Made by a program: the position numbers and the translations under genes. This document shows, in pieces, positions 16,938 to 25,516 of a DNA stretch of 64,000 nucleotides. This DNA comes from Halococcus salsus (GTDB lineage: Archaea > Halobacteriota > Halobacteria > Halobacteriales > Halococcaceae). Under the pieces are notes generated by a model, which had not been told where the DNA came from, made no database searches, and saw only the letters and a program-made list of their open reading frames with translations. The stretch lies in NCBI RefSeq assembly GCF_009900715.1, contig NZ_JAAAJC010000004.1:62001-126000 (forward strand), written 5' to 3'. Each line of letters starts with the position of its first letter. Position 1 is the stretch's first letter.

Positions 16938-17759
16938 TCACGCGCGCTCGTGGACCCAGAACTCCTCGTCGGTCGTACGCTCCTTCTTGAAGATCGGGAC
17001 CTCGGCTTTCAGCCGGTCGATACCGTCCTCGACCGTGCGGAAGGCCTCGCGTCGGTGGCCGGCGAGCACCACCACGAAGACGATGTCCTCGCCCGCCTCG
17101 ATCAGCCCCGTTCGGTGGTGCAGGAGCACCCGATGGACGCCGTCGCGCGCTTCCAGCTCCTCGGCGATCGCCGCCATCGTTCGGTCGGCCACGCCCTCGT
17201 AGGTCTCGAATTCGAGGGCTTCGGTCGGTGTGTCGTCCGCCGAGTCCTTCGCCCGGACTCGCCCCGTGAACGTCGCGATCGCGCCCGCACGGTCGGCATC
17301 GGGGTCGGCCTTCACCGCCTCGACCAACGAGTCGAGCGTGACGTACGGTTCGAGTTCGTCGACCGTCGTCGAGACCGCATCGAGGTCCACCCCGTCCGCC
17401 TCGGGAGCCGTCGCGATGGTCGGCCCGGCGTGCTCGCGGCCCCCGAGGACCACCGCCGGGAGGTCTCGCGCCGAGAACCCCTCGACGACCACGTAGTCGT
17501 GGTCGGGTGCGAGGTCGTCGAGGAGCGCCGACAGGGGGCGGGGGTCGCCGGTGGCGAACCAGCCCTCGTCGCTCACGCCGTAGGTCGTGCTCGCCCCAGC
17601 CGCGCGATGGCGCGCCGTGTCCTTGCCCTCGGTGTCGATGTCGGGTGCGTGGTCGAGGTGTTTCACCGTGGCGACGCGCCCGTCGAGGCGGGGGAGGAGC
17701 CGTTCGACCAGCGTCGTCTTGCCCGCGTTCGAGGGGCCGACGACGGCGAAGACCTTCAT
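16938..17759 (-). CDS. MobB-MoaE fusion, molybdopterin cofactor biosynthesis
   Basis: A 273-residue two-domain protein. Residues 1-~150 are a MobB GTPase-like domain with P-loop GPSNAGKTTL, TVKHLDHAPDIDTEGKDTARHRAAGA and YVVVEGFS. Residues ~155-273 are MoaE, the large subunit of molybdopterin synthase, with GAIATFTGRVR, EFETYEGVADRTM, VLLHHRTGLIEAGEDIVFVVV and a KAEVPIFKKE region containing the catalytic lysines. MoaE makes molybdopterin from precursor Z using MoaD sulfur; MobB assists Mo-bis-MGD formation. The ATG at 17759 follows the alignment; the longer frame is a shadow of pyrH. Confidence 0.9.
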   Translation of the reverse strand: MKVFAVVGPSNAGKTTLVERLLPRLDGRVATVKHLDHAPDIDTEGKDTARHRAAGASTTYGVSDEGWFATGDPRPLSALLDDLAPDHDYVVVEGFSARDLPAVVLGGREHAGPTIATAPEADGVDLDAVSTTVDELEPYVTLDSLVEAVKADPDADRAGAIATFTGRVRAKDSADDTPTEALEFETYEGVADRTMAAIAEELEARDGVHRVLLHHRTGLIEAGEDIVFVVVLAGHRREAFRTVEDGIDRLKAEVPIFKKERTTDEEFWVHERA

Positions 17760-17840
17760 GCGGAGGGGAGGGTCGGCCGTCGCTTGTACCCTTCGGCGGG
17801 GTTGACAATCCTTATGGGCGCGTCCGAGCAACCGGAGCCA

Positions 17841-18557
17841 ATGAAAATCGTTCTCTCCCTCGGCGGCAGCGTGCTCGCGCCGCGGGACCCGGAGCGCGTC
17901 GGTGCACACGCCGAAGTCATCGAGGACCTCGTGGCCGAAGGCCACTCCGTCGGCGTCGTCGTCGGCGGCGGCACCATCGCCCGCGAGTACATCCACACCG
18001 CACGCGCGCTCGGCGCGAACGAGATCGAACTCGACCAGCTGGGTATCGACACCACCCGGGTCAACGCCCGGCTCCTGATCGCGGCGCTCTCCGAACGCGC
18101 GGTGACCAGCCCCGCGACCGACTACGAGACCGCTGGCGAGGCGCTCCGGCGCGACGAGGTCGCCGTCATGGGCGGGGTTGCACCCGGCCAGACCACCGAC
18201 GCCGTGAGCGCCGCGCTCGCCGAGTACGCCAACGCCGACCTGCTGGTCTACGCGACGAGCGTCCCCGGCGTCTACAGCGCCGACCCCGCGGCGGAGGACG
18301 ACGCCCACCGCTTCGAGGCGCTCTCGGCGACCGAACTCGTCGACGTGATCGCGGACATCGAGATGACCGCCGGCGCGTCGGCCCCCGTCGACCTCCTCGC
18401 GGCGAAGATCATCGAACGCTCGGGGGTTCGGACCGTCGTCCTCGACGGAACCGACCCCGCACGCGTCGCGCGCGTTGTGACCTCGGGCGACCATGACGGT
18501 ACCGACATCGTGCCCGAGGGCAGCGACGAACCCACCTACTGGGCGATGAATGACTGA
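17841..18557 (+). CDS. pyrH: UMP kinase (archaeal type)
   Basis: A 238-residue amino-acid-kinase-fold enzyme phosphorylating UMP. Seen: KIVLSLGGSVLAP at the N-terminus, VGVVVGGGTIAREYI, the DQLGIDTTRVNARLL stretch typical of archaeal UMP kinases, and LLVYATSVPGVYSADP. The ATG at 17841 has a TATA-like CCTTATGG about 28 bp upstream. Its last 8 bases overlap the lysS start, so the two are co-translated. Confidence 0.92.
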   Translation: MKIVLSLGGSVLAPRDPERVGAHAEVIEDLVAEGHSVGVVVGGGTIAREYIHTARALGANEIELDQLGIDTTRVNARLLIAALSERAVTSPATDYETAGEALRRDEVAVMGGVAPGQTTDAVSAALAEYANADLLVYATSVPGVYSADPAAEDDAHRFEALSATELVDVIADIEMTAGASAPVDLLAAKIIERSGVRTVVLDGTDPARVARVVTSGDHDGTDIVPEGSDEPTYWAMND

Positions 18558-20175
18558 GGACGACCCCTACATCCTGAGCGGGCCACAGCCCCACGACTTC
18601 TGGGCGGAATCGGTCGCCGAGCGGCTGCTCGACCGCGACCCAGCGGACCCGATCGTGATCAAGGGCGGCATCTCACCGTCTGGCGTGCCCCATCTCGGCA
18701 ACATGAACGAGATCCTCCGTGGTTACTTCGTTGCCGAGGCGCTCCGCGGACGGGGACGAACAGTCAAGCAAGTCTTCACTGCAGATGACCGCGACCCGCT
18801 CCGGAAACTCCCCCGCAAACTCGCCGACCTGGAGGGGAACATCGTGGGCCTCGGCGACGTGGACGCCGGCGCGCTCGGGCGCAACCTCGGGAAACCCTAC
18901 ACCGCGATCCCGGACCCGTTCGGTTGCTGTGACTCGTACGGGGAACACTTCTCGAACCTCATCGAGCGCAGCGCCGAGGCGCTCGGCGTCGACGTCGAGA
19001 TGGTCTCGAACACCCAACGCTACGAGTCCGGCGCGTTCGAGGAGGTCACACGAACCCTGCTCGAACATCGCGAAGAAGCGAGAGACGTGCTCGCGAACTA
19101 CCAGGACAAGGTCGACGAGGACTACGTCCCGTTCCGCCCGATCTGCGCCGAGTGCGGCCACGTCACCGAGACGGATGCCGTGACGAGCGTGGACCTCGAT
19201 TCCGGTACCGTGGAGTACGTCTGTGGTGACATCGAGGCTGGCGGCCAGGTCATCGAGGGCTGTGGCCACGAGGGCACCGCCACCTTCCGGGAGGGCAAAC
19301 TCCCGTGGCGCTTCGAGTGGCCCGCCCAGTGGCAGGTCCTGGGGGTGGACTTCGAGCCGTTCGGTAAGGACCACGCCGAGGGCTCGTGGCCGAGCGGGGT
19401 CGATATCTCCCGAAACGTGCTGGGGGACGAACCGCCGCTCGGCATGGCCTACGAGTGGTTCACGCTCGACGGCGAGCCCTTCTCCTCCTCCGAGGGCCAC
19501 GTCATCATGGTCCAGGACGTCCTCGAGTTCCTCGAACCCGAAGTCCTCCGATACTTCTTCACGAAGGACCCGAGCAAGGCACGGGACTTCTCGGTCGCGC
19601 GCGCGGACCAGCTGGTCGACGAATTCGATGAATTCGAGCGGGAGTACTTCGACGAGCAGGGCGAACGAACCACCGCCGCGTACCCGCCGGTCGCCGGGAC
19701 CGCCGACGAGCGGCCGATCCGGCTCCCGTACACGTTCGCCGCCGTGCTCGGGATGACCGACGACGGCGAGCTTCGGGAGGCGATGGCGCGCCGCGAGAAC
19801 CACATCCCGGACGACGCCACGGACGGGGACGTCGCGGCGGCGCTCGCGCGCGTCGAGTACGCCCGGACCTGGGCCGAGCGGACCGACAACGCCTACAACT
19901 ACCGGCTCGCGGCCGACCGCCCCGCCACCGACTTCGACCCGGACACCGAGGCGGCGCTCGACGACCTCGCGGCGGTCGTGGAGGCGGGCCACGACGGCGA
20001 GACGATCCAGGGCGAGATCTTCGAGACCGCCCGGGGGCACGGGATGGAGCCCGGCGACCTGTTCACGGCGGGCTATCGACTCTTCTTCGACACCGAGCAG
20101 GGACCGAAGCTCGGGCCGTTCCTCGCCGAGCTCGACCGGGCGTTCGTGGTCCGGCGGCTCCGGCGCGAAGGCTGA
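18550..20175 (+). CDS. lysS: lysyl-tRNA synthetase, class I
   Basis: A 541-residue class I LysRS, the archaeal form. The HIGH-like motif is SPSGVPHLGNMNE (residues ~43-55), and the KMSKS-equivalent is GEPFSSSEGHV. A zinc-ribbon-like insertion has CAECGHVTETD and later CGDIEAGG...GCGHEG. It starts inside the pyrH 3' end with an 8-bp overlap and is followed 51 bp later by a site-2 protease gene. Confidence 0.95.
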   Translation: MTEDDPYILSGPQPHDFWAESVAERLLDRDPADPIVIKGGISPSGVPHLGNMNEILRGYFVAEALRGRGRTVKQVFTADDRDPLRKLPRKLADLEGNIVGLGDVDAGALGRNLGKPYTAIPDPFGCCDSYGEHFSNLIERSAEALGVDVEMVSNTQRYESGAFEEVTRTLLEHREEARDVLANYQDKVDEDYVPFRPICAECGHVTETDAVTSVDLDSGTVEYVCGDIEAGGQVIEGCGHEGTATFREGKLPWRFEWPAQWQVLGVDFEPFGKDHAEGSWPSGVDISRNVLGDEPPLGMAYEWFTLDGEPFSSSEGHVIMVQDVLEFLEPEVLRYFFTKDPSKARDFSVARADQLVDEFDEFEREYFDEQGERTTAAYPPVAGTADERPIRLPYTFAAVLGMTDDGELREAMARRENHIPDDATDGDVAAALARVEYARTWAERTDNAYNYRLAADRPATDFDPDTEAALDDLAAVVEAGHDGETIQGEIFETARGHGMEPGDLFTAGYRLFFDTEQGPKLGPFLAELDRAFVVRRLRREG

Positions 20176-20226
20176 GTTGAGGCCGGGAACCAAACCCTCA
20201 TGCCCGACGATTCCTGAGAGTGGCCA

Positions 20227-22008
20227 ATGGTTAGCGCGCTGGTTTGGGTGCTCGCTGGAGTTCTTCTCTACACCGTCGTCGCGACGGCGGCCTCGACGCG
20301 GGGGCTCCTGCCGAACGCGGTGCGGGTCTCGGGGCCGATCACGACGATCCACACCCAGCGCGGCAAGGCGTTCTTGACCTGGCTCGCCGGGCCGAAGCGG
20401 TTCTGGCGGGCGTGGGCCAACGTCGGCGTCGGGATCACGCTGGTGGTCATGATCGGGGCGTTCGCGACCGTGATCGTCAGCGCGGTCCAGATCTTCGAAC
20501 AGCCCTCGGCGAGCGTGATCACCCAACCCCAGGACGCGCTCGCGATCCCCGGCGTGAACTCGTTTCTCCCCCTGTCGGTCGCCCCCGAGATAATCTTCGG
20601 GCTGCTCATCGGGCTGGTGGTCCACGAGGGGGGGCACGGTCTGCTCTGCCGGGTCGAGGACATCGATATCACCTCGATGGGGCTCGCGCTGTTCACCCTG
20701 ATCCCCCTCGGCGCGTTCGTCGAACCGAACGAGGAACAGCAGTTGAAGGCGAAGCGCGGCCCCCAGACCCGAATGTTCGCCGCGGGCGTCACCAACAACT
20801 TCGTGCTCACCGCGGTCGCGTTCGCGCTCCTGTTCGGGCCGGTGGTGGGCTCGATCGGGGTCGCGCCCGGCGTCGCGGTCGGCGGCGCGCTCCCCGGCAC
20901 GCCAGCGGCGAACGCCGGGGTCGAGAGCGGCGACGTCATCACGGGCGCGGCGGGGCAGAACGTCTCGAACGAGAGCGAGCTCGCCGCCGCGCTCGACGAC
21001 GCGAACCGTTCGGTCGAGGTCACGCTGGACGACGGGAACACGACTACGGTCCGGCGGTCGGTGGTGGTCACCGCCGCGACGCGAGGCGGCCCGACGGGGC
21101 TCGGGACGAACGAGTCCAACTCGACGACGATCGCGGCGGTCAACGGGACGCCCGTCGCGACCGAACAGGGGTTCGAGAGCGCGCTCAGAAATCACACGGT
21201 GGCGACCCTCCGGACCACGAACGGCTCCACGACGACCGCACCGATGGGGGCCTACGCGACGCGGATAACCCCGAACGGACCGCTGGCGAACGCCACCGAC
21301 CAGGGTGGGGAGCCGGTCGTCATCACCCGGTTCGCCGGCGAGCGGGTCACCAACACCACGGCGCTCAGCGACATGCTCGCCGACACCCAGCCCGGCGACA
21401 CCGTTCGGGTCGAGACCTTCGTCGGCGACGAGCGCACCACGGCGACCGTCACCCTCGGCGAGAACCCACAGAACGGGGCCGGTCTGCTCGGCGTGAACGA
21501 CCTCCAGCAGGGAACGAGCGGGCTGGTCATGGACGACTTCGGGATCGATAGCTACCCCGCCGACGCGTTCCTCTCGATCCTCGGCGGGGATGCGGGCGGA
21601 CCCGGCGGATCGTCGCTGTTGGCCGGCCTCCTCCCGGTCGTCACGCTGCCACTCGCGGGCGTCGCGTTCCCGCAGCTCGGCTACAACTTCCCGGGGTTCG
21701 TCGGGACGAACATCGACTTCTACACCGTCACGGGACCGCTCTCGTTCCTCGGCGACGGGGTGTTCACGCTGGCGAACCTCCTGTTCTGGACCGCCTGGAT
21801 CAACCTCAACCTCGGCTTCTTCAACTGCATCCCGGCCTTCCCGCTCGACGGCGGCCACATCCTTCGGACCAGCACCGAGGCCGTGGTCTCGCGCCTCCCG
21901 GTGGGCGGCCGGCGGGCCCTGACGGGGGCGGTGACCACCGCGGTGAGCGTCACGATGCTCGCGGCGCTCGTGGTGATGATCTTCGGGCCGTCGCTGCTCT
22001 CGGGGTAG
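20227..22008 (+). CDS. site-2 protease family (M50) protein with PDZ-like domains
   Basis: A 593-residue membrane protease. HEGGH at residues 133-137 and FNCIPAFPLDGGH near 535-547 supply the zinc ligands. Between them lie a PDZ-like domain (PGTPAANAGVESGDVITGAAGQ, ~218-265) and a second region (~300-420) rich in Asn-Ser/Thr sites that may face outwards. Several hydrophobic segments flank these. This is the RseP/S2P architecture of regulated intramembrane proteolysis; its substrate is unknown. It follows lysS by 51 bp. Confidence 0.88.
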   Translation: MVSALVWVLAGVLLYTVVATAASTRGLLPNAVRVSGPITTIHTQRGKAFLTWLAGPKRFWRAWANVGVGITLVVMIGAFATVIVSAVQIFEQPSASVITQPQDALAIPGVNSFLPLSVAPEIIFGLLIGLVVHEGGHGLLCRVEDIDITSMGLALFTLIPLGAFVEPNEEQQLKAKRGPQTRMFAAGVTNNFVLTAVAFALLFGPVVGSIGVAPGVAVGGALPGTPAANAGVESGDVITGAAGQNVSNESELAAALDDANRSVEVTLDDGNTTTVRRSVVVTAATRGGPTGLGTNESNSTTIAAVNGTPVATEQGFESALRNHTVATLRTTNGSTTTAPMGAYATRITPNGPLANATDQGGEPVVITRFAGERVTNTTALSDMLADTQPGDTVRVETFVGDERTTATVTLGENPQNGAGLLGVNDLQQGTSGLVMDDFGIDSYPADAFLSILGGDAGGPGGSSLLAGLLPVVTLPLAGVAFPQLGYNFPGFVGTNIDFYTVTGPLSFLGDGVFTLANLLFWTAWINLNLGFFNCIPAFPLDGGHILRTSTEAVVSRLPVGGRRALTGAVTTAVSVTMLAALVVMIFGPSLLSG

Positions 22009-22054
22009 CCGGTCGACTCACAAGACCCTTGTCCGCCTCGGCCCTCCGTCCGGC

Positions 22055-23581
22055 ATGGACCGACGGAGACCGCCACGAACCGAGGAGGGCTGGTACGTGC
22101 TCCACGACTTTCGCACGGTGGACTGGGACGCGTGGCGCGCCGCACCCGAACGCGAGCGCGAGGCCGCCATCGAAGCGGGTACCGAGTACCTCGCGAGCCA
22201 CGAAGCCGTCGCGGACGCCGATGCGGGCGGGTCGGCGACGTTCAGCGTGCTGGGCAACGACGCCGACCTCCTCGTGCTCCACCTCCGGCCGTCGATGGCC
22301 GACCTCGACACCGCCGAACGCGCCTTCGAGCGGACCGCGCTCGCCGACTTCACCGAGCAGACCGACTCCTACGTCTCGGTGACGGAGGTCTCGGGCTACA
22401 TGTCCGAAGAGTACTTCGAGGGCGAGGAGGTCGAGGACTCGGGGATGGCGCGCTACATCGAATCCCGGTTGAAACCCGAGATCCCCGATTCGGCGTACGT
22501 CTCCTTCTACCCGATGGACAAGCGCCGCGACCCCGAGTACAACTGGTACGACCTCTCGTTCGAGGAGCGCGCCGACCTCATGAGCGGTCACGGCGACATC
22601 GGACGCGACTACGCGGGCAAGGTCACCCAGATCATCACCGGCTCCGTGGGGTTCGACGACCACGAGTGGGGCGTGACGCTGTTCGCCGACGATCCCGCCC
22701 AGATCAAGAAACTCCTCTACGAGATGCGCTTCGACCCTTCGAGTTCGCGCTACGCCGAGTTCGGCCGCTTCAGGTTCGGGCGGCGCTTCCCACCCGCGGA
22801 CCTCGACGCGTTCCTCGCCGGCGAACCGGTGCCGGCCGAGGGCGATACGAGCGGGGCCGACAACGGCCACCCACACGGCGACACCGACGGCGGTCACCAT
22901 CACGGGGAGTCGAGCGAGGACGAAGGGGAGGGAGCGGACATGCGCAGCGCGCTCGCCGAGGAGGGTATCTACGCCGGTCAACCTCACGGCGAGGACGTCC
23001 ACGCGGTGGTCGTCTACTCCGAGGCCGACCCGGACGAGCTCGCCGAGGACGTGGACGGGCTCCGGGGCAACTTCGAGCACTACGACACCCACGTGAAGAC
23101 CGCGGTCTACGAGCCTCACGAGGCGCGCGACGCCTCGGGGACGACCGAGGAGATCGCGAGCCGAGGCGGCAACGCGGCGGTCGCGAGCATCTGGGAGACC
23201 GAGAGCGCCGCCGAGACCGCGAGCGGCTTCCTCTCGGACCTCCCGGGAGTCGTCGCCCGGGCCGAAGCCGAGGAGGGCGAGGCGATCGACGCGGGGAGCG
23301 GGTTCGGCACGATGGGGATGTTCTACACCACCAAGCCCGAACACCGCGGGGAGTTCGTCGACCGGTTCGAGACCGTCGGCGACCTCCTCGCGGAGATGGA
23401 GGGGCACCACGATACCGACCTCCTCGTGAACCGCGACGACGAGAACGACATGTTCATCTCCAGCCAGTGGCGCTCGCGCGAGGACGCGATGGCGTTCTTC
23501 CGGAGCGAGGCGTTCCGCGAGACCGTCTCGTTCGGTCGCGAGGTCCTCGACGACCGCCCGCGACACGTCTTCCTGACGTAG
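22055..23581 (+). CDS. pitA: PitA-type chlorite dismutase-like / ABM fusion haem protein
   Basis: A 508-residue fusion. Residues ~1-250 form a chlorite dismutase/HemQ-type domain with the expected proximal haem ligand His179 (MSGHGDIGRDY) and the YNWYDLSFEER stretch. Residues ~268-295 are a His/Gly/Asp-rich linker (HPHGD, HHHGES). Residues ~310-508 are an antibiotic-biosynthesis-monooxygenase-like (ABM) domain. This arrangement is the haloarchaeal PitA described from Haloferax volcanii. Coproheme decarboxylation in haem synthesis is the likely role by relation to HemQ, but is inferred. Distal Arg of true chlorite dismutases was not identified. Confidence 0.85.
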   Translation: MDRRRPPRTEEGWYVLHDFRTVDWDAWRAAPEREREAAIEAGTEYLASHEAVADADAGGSATFSVLGNDADLLVLHLRPSMADLDTAERAFERTALADFTEQTDSYVSVTEVSGYMSEEYFEGEEVEDSGMARYIESRLKPEIPDSAYVSFYPMDKRRDPEYNWYDLSFEERADLMSGHGDIGRDYAGKVTQIITGSVGFDDHEWGVTLFADDPAQIKKLLYEMRFDPSSSRYAEFGRFRFGRRFPPADLDAFLAGEPVPAEGDTSGADNGHPHGDTDGGHHHGESSEDEGEGADMRSALAEEGIYAGQPHGEDVHAVVVYSEADPDELAEDVDGLRGNFEHYDTHVKTAVYEPHEARDASGTTEEIASRGGNAAVASIWETESAAETASGFLSDLPGVVARAEAEEGEAIDAGSGFGTMGMFYTTKPEHRGEFVDRFETVGDLLAEMEGHHDTDLLVNRDDENDMFISSQWRSREDAMAFFRSEAFRETVSFGREVLDDRPRHVFLT

Positions 23582-23623
23582 CCGAACGGTTCTACGACCG
23601 TTCCACGGGTCCGGAACGACCGG

Positions 23624-25516
23624 TCAGCGGTCGTCGACGGTACCGAATCCAGGGAGAGCGCCGACGAGGTCTCCGATGTCGTCGAGTTCGGCTCGGAGGC
23701 GTTCGACGCCGGGTTTCTCGGTTCGTGAGGGGTTCGCGAGCACCCGGACCCGCTCCTCGCCGACCGACACGAACCCACAGTCGAGTTTCTCGGCGGTCGC
23801 CCGCAGCCCGAGCCCGGCGTCGGCGTCGCCCGCGACCACGCGTCGGGCCGGGCTCTCGTGGGACTCGACGGCGAAGTCGAACCCGTCGATGGCGTCGACG
23901 AGGTCGTGGCGGTCGACCCCACGCTCGTCGGCGAGGGCGGCGAGCGCGTTCGCGAGGCTCGTTCGGAGCCCGGAGGCCGTCGAGCGGTTCACGAACCGGA
24001 GGTCGCGCTCGACGAGGTCCGCGAGCCCCTCGATCCCCGCCGGGTTCCCCGCGAGCACGACCAATCCCCACTCGCGGGTCCAGCCGCCGAGTTCGGTCCC
24101 GCTCTCGACCTCGTCGGCCGTCGAGACCACCGCGACGTCGGACACGTCGTCACGGAGCCGTCGCCGGCCGACCCGGCTGCCGTGGCCGAGATAGCGCGGG
24201 CGGTCGAGGCGGTCGAGCAGGCGCGAGAGCAGCGGGTCGTCCTCGCCGACGCCGAAGACGGTCGGCGGGCGCACGTCGGGCGAGAACAGCGCCACCGAGA
24301 CCCGTTCGTCGCGGTCGAGGTAGGAGACGTCGGCGGGCATCTCGACGATCCCGTCGGCCTCGACGAGGCTGGTGGTCGCGCCGCTGCCCTTGTCCACCGG
24401 ATAGACCAGCGTGTCGCCGTTCCCGTCGGTCACGAGCCCCACGGGAACCAGCCGGTGGCGGCCCTCCTCGTGGCGCTCCCGGACCGCCATCCGGCCCGCG
24501 ACGGTCGCGCTCGGCGGGGCGGCGCGTCCCGCGGCACGGCGGATGGCGGGCGCGACGAACGTCCGGAAGATCGAGAGCGCCGAGACGGGATAGCCCGGCA
24601 GCCCGATGTACGCGGATTCGTTGAACTGCCCCACGAGCATCGGCTTGCCGGGCTTGATCGAGACCCCGTGGAGGAGGAGGTCGCCCTGCTCCTCGATGAC
24701 GCGATAGACCACGTCGACGGCGCTCGCGGAGGTCGATCCCGAAGAGAGCACGAGGTCGCACTCGTCGGCCGCTTCCCGGAGGGCGCGCTCCATCTCGGCC
24801 ATGTCGTCGCCGGCGTGGGGATAGACCACCGGCTCGCCGCCGGCCTCGCGCACCCCCGCCGCGACGGCGTAGCTGTTCACGTCGTAGATCTGGCCGCGCC
24901 CGCTGTCGACGGTCTCGCCGGGTCTGACGAGTTCGTCGCCGGTCGAGACGATGCCCACCCGCGGCTTCGCGCGGACCGGGACCTCGTCCACCCCGAGCGC
25001 CGACAGCAACCCGATCTCGCGCGAGGTGAGCCGAGTACCGGGCCCGAGCGCCCGCTCGCCAGCCGCGATGTCCGCACCCGCCGCCATCACGTTCTCGCCC
25101 GGCGTCACCGCCGTTCGAACGAGGAGCGTGTCGCCGTCCCTATCCGTCCGTTCGACCGCGACCATCGCGTCGGCGTCGGGCGGCATCACGGCCCCGGTGG
25201 CGATCTCGACCGCCTCGCCGGCCCCGAGGTCGGTGGCGGGGCGCTCGCCCGCTTCGACCGTGCCGACCACCGTGAAGGTCGCCGGGTCGGTCTCGCCCGC
25301 CCCGAACGTCTCGCGTGCGTGGAGCGCGTAGCCGTCGAGCGCCGAGCGGTCGAAGCCGGGGACGTCGAGGCCCGCGTCGACCCGCTCGGCGAGCACCCGG
25401 CCGTCGGCCGCGTCGAGGTCGACCGTCTCGACGCCGGGATCGAGGTCGAGGGACTCGATGGCGGCGTGGGCCTCCTCGACCGTCGAGAGGTCGCGGAACT
25501 CCTTGCGCTTGCTCAC
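23624..25516 (-). CDS. moeA: MoeA with C-terminal periplasmic-binding-like (PBP) domain
   Basis: A 630-residue molybdopterin molybdenumtransferase. Residues 1-~400 are MoeA (DVPGFDRSALDGYALHA, TGAVMPPDADAMV, GIVSTGDELVRPG, LSSGSTSASAVDVVY, GLPGYPVSAL). Residues ~420-630 resemble the PBP-like domain often fused to archaeal MoeA or ModE-like proteins, which may sense molybdate or tungstate-related ligands. The GTG start at 25516 overlaps the stop of the upstream moeA as GTGA (4 bp), the mark of translational coupling, so the longer frame to 25594 was not used. In the second gene the usual SGGVS(V/M)G motif reads SSGSTSASA, a visible difference. Confidence 0.85.
   Translation of the reverse strand: MSKRKEFRDLSTVEEAHAAIESLDLDPGVETVDLDAADGRVLAERVDAGLDVPGFDRSALDGYALHARETFGAGETDPATFTVVGTVEAGERPATDLGAGEAVEIATGAVMPPDADAMVAVERTDRDGDTLLVRTAVTPGENVMAAGADIAAGERALGPGTRLTSREIGLLSALGVDEVPVRAKPRVGIVSTGDELVRPGETVDSGRGQIYDVNSYAVAAGVREAGGEPVVYPHAGDDMAEMERALREAADECDLVLSSGSTSASAVDVVYRVIEEQGDLLLHGVSIKPGKPMLVGQFNESAYIGLPGYPVSALSIFRTFVAPAIRRAAGRAAPPSATVAGRMAVRERHEEGRHRLVPVGLVTDGNGDTLVYPVDKGSGATTSLVEADGIVEMPADVSYLDRDERVSVALFSPDVRPPTVFGVGEDDPLLSRLLDRLDRPRYLGHGSRVGRRRLRDDVSDVAVVSTADEVESGTELGGWTREWGLVVLAGNPAGIEGLADLVERDLRFVNRSTASGLRTSLANALAALADERGVDRHDLVDAIDGFDFAVESHESPARRVVAGDADAGLGLRATAEKLDCGFVSVGEERVRVLANPSRTEKPGVERLRAELDDIGDLVGALPGFGTVDDR

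Noticed and set aside
18673-21858. 1061-codon open frame on the minus strand
   Set aside because: It lies antisense to lysS and the site-2 protease, is full of Arg, Glu, Val and Asp runs, has no domain, and arises from the GC-rich third positions of the real genes.
22132-24624. 830-codon frame on the plus strand
   Set aside because: Off-frame reading of pitA and the antisense of moeA, with extreme Arg content.
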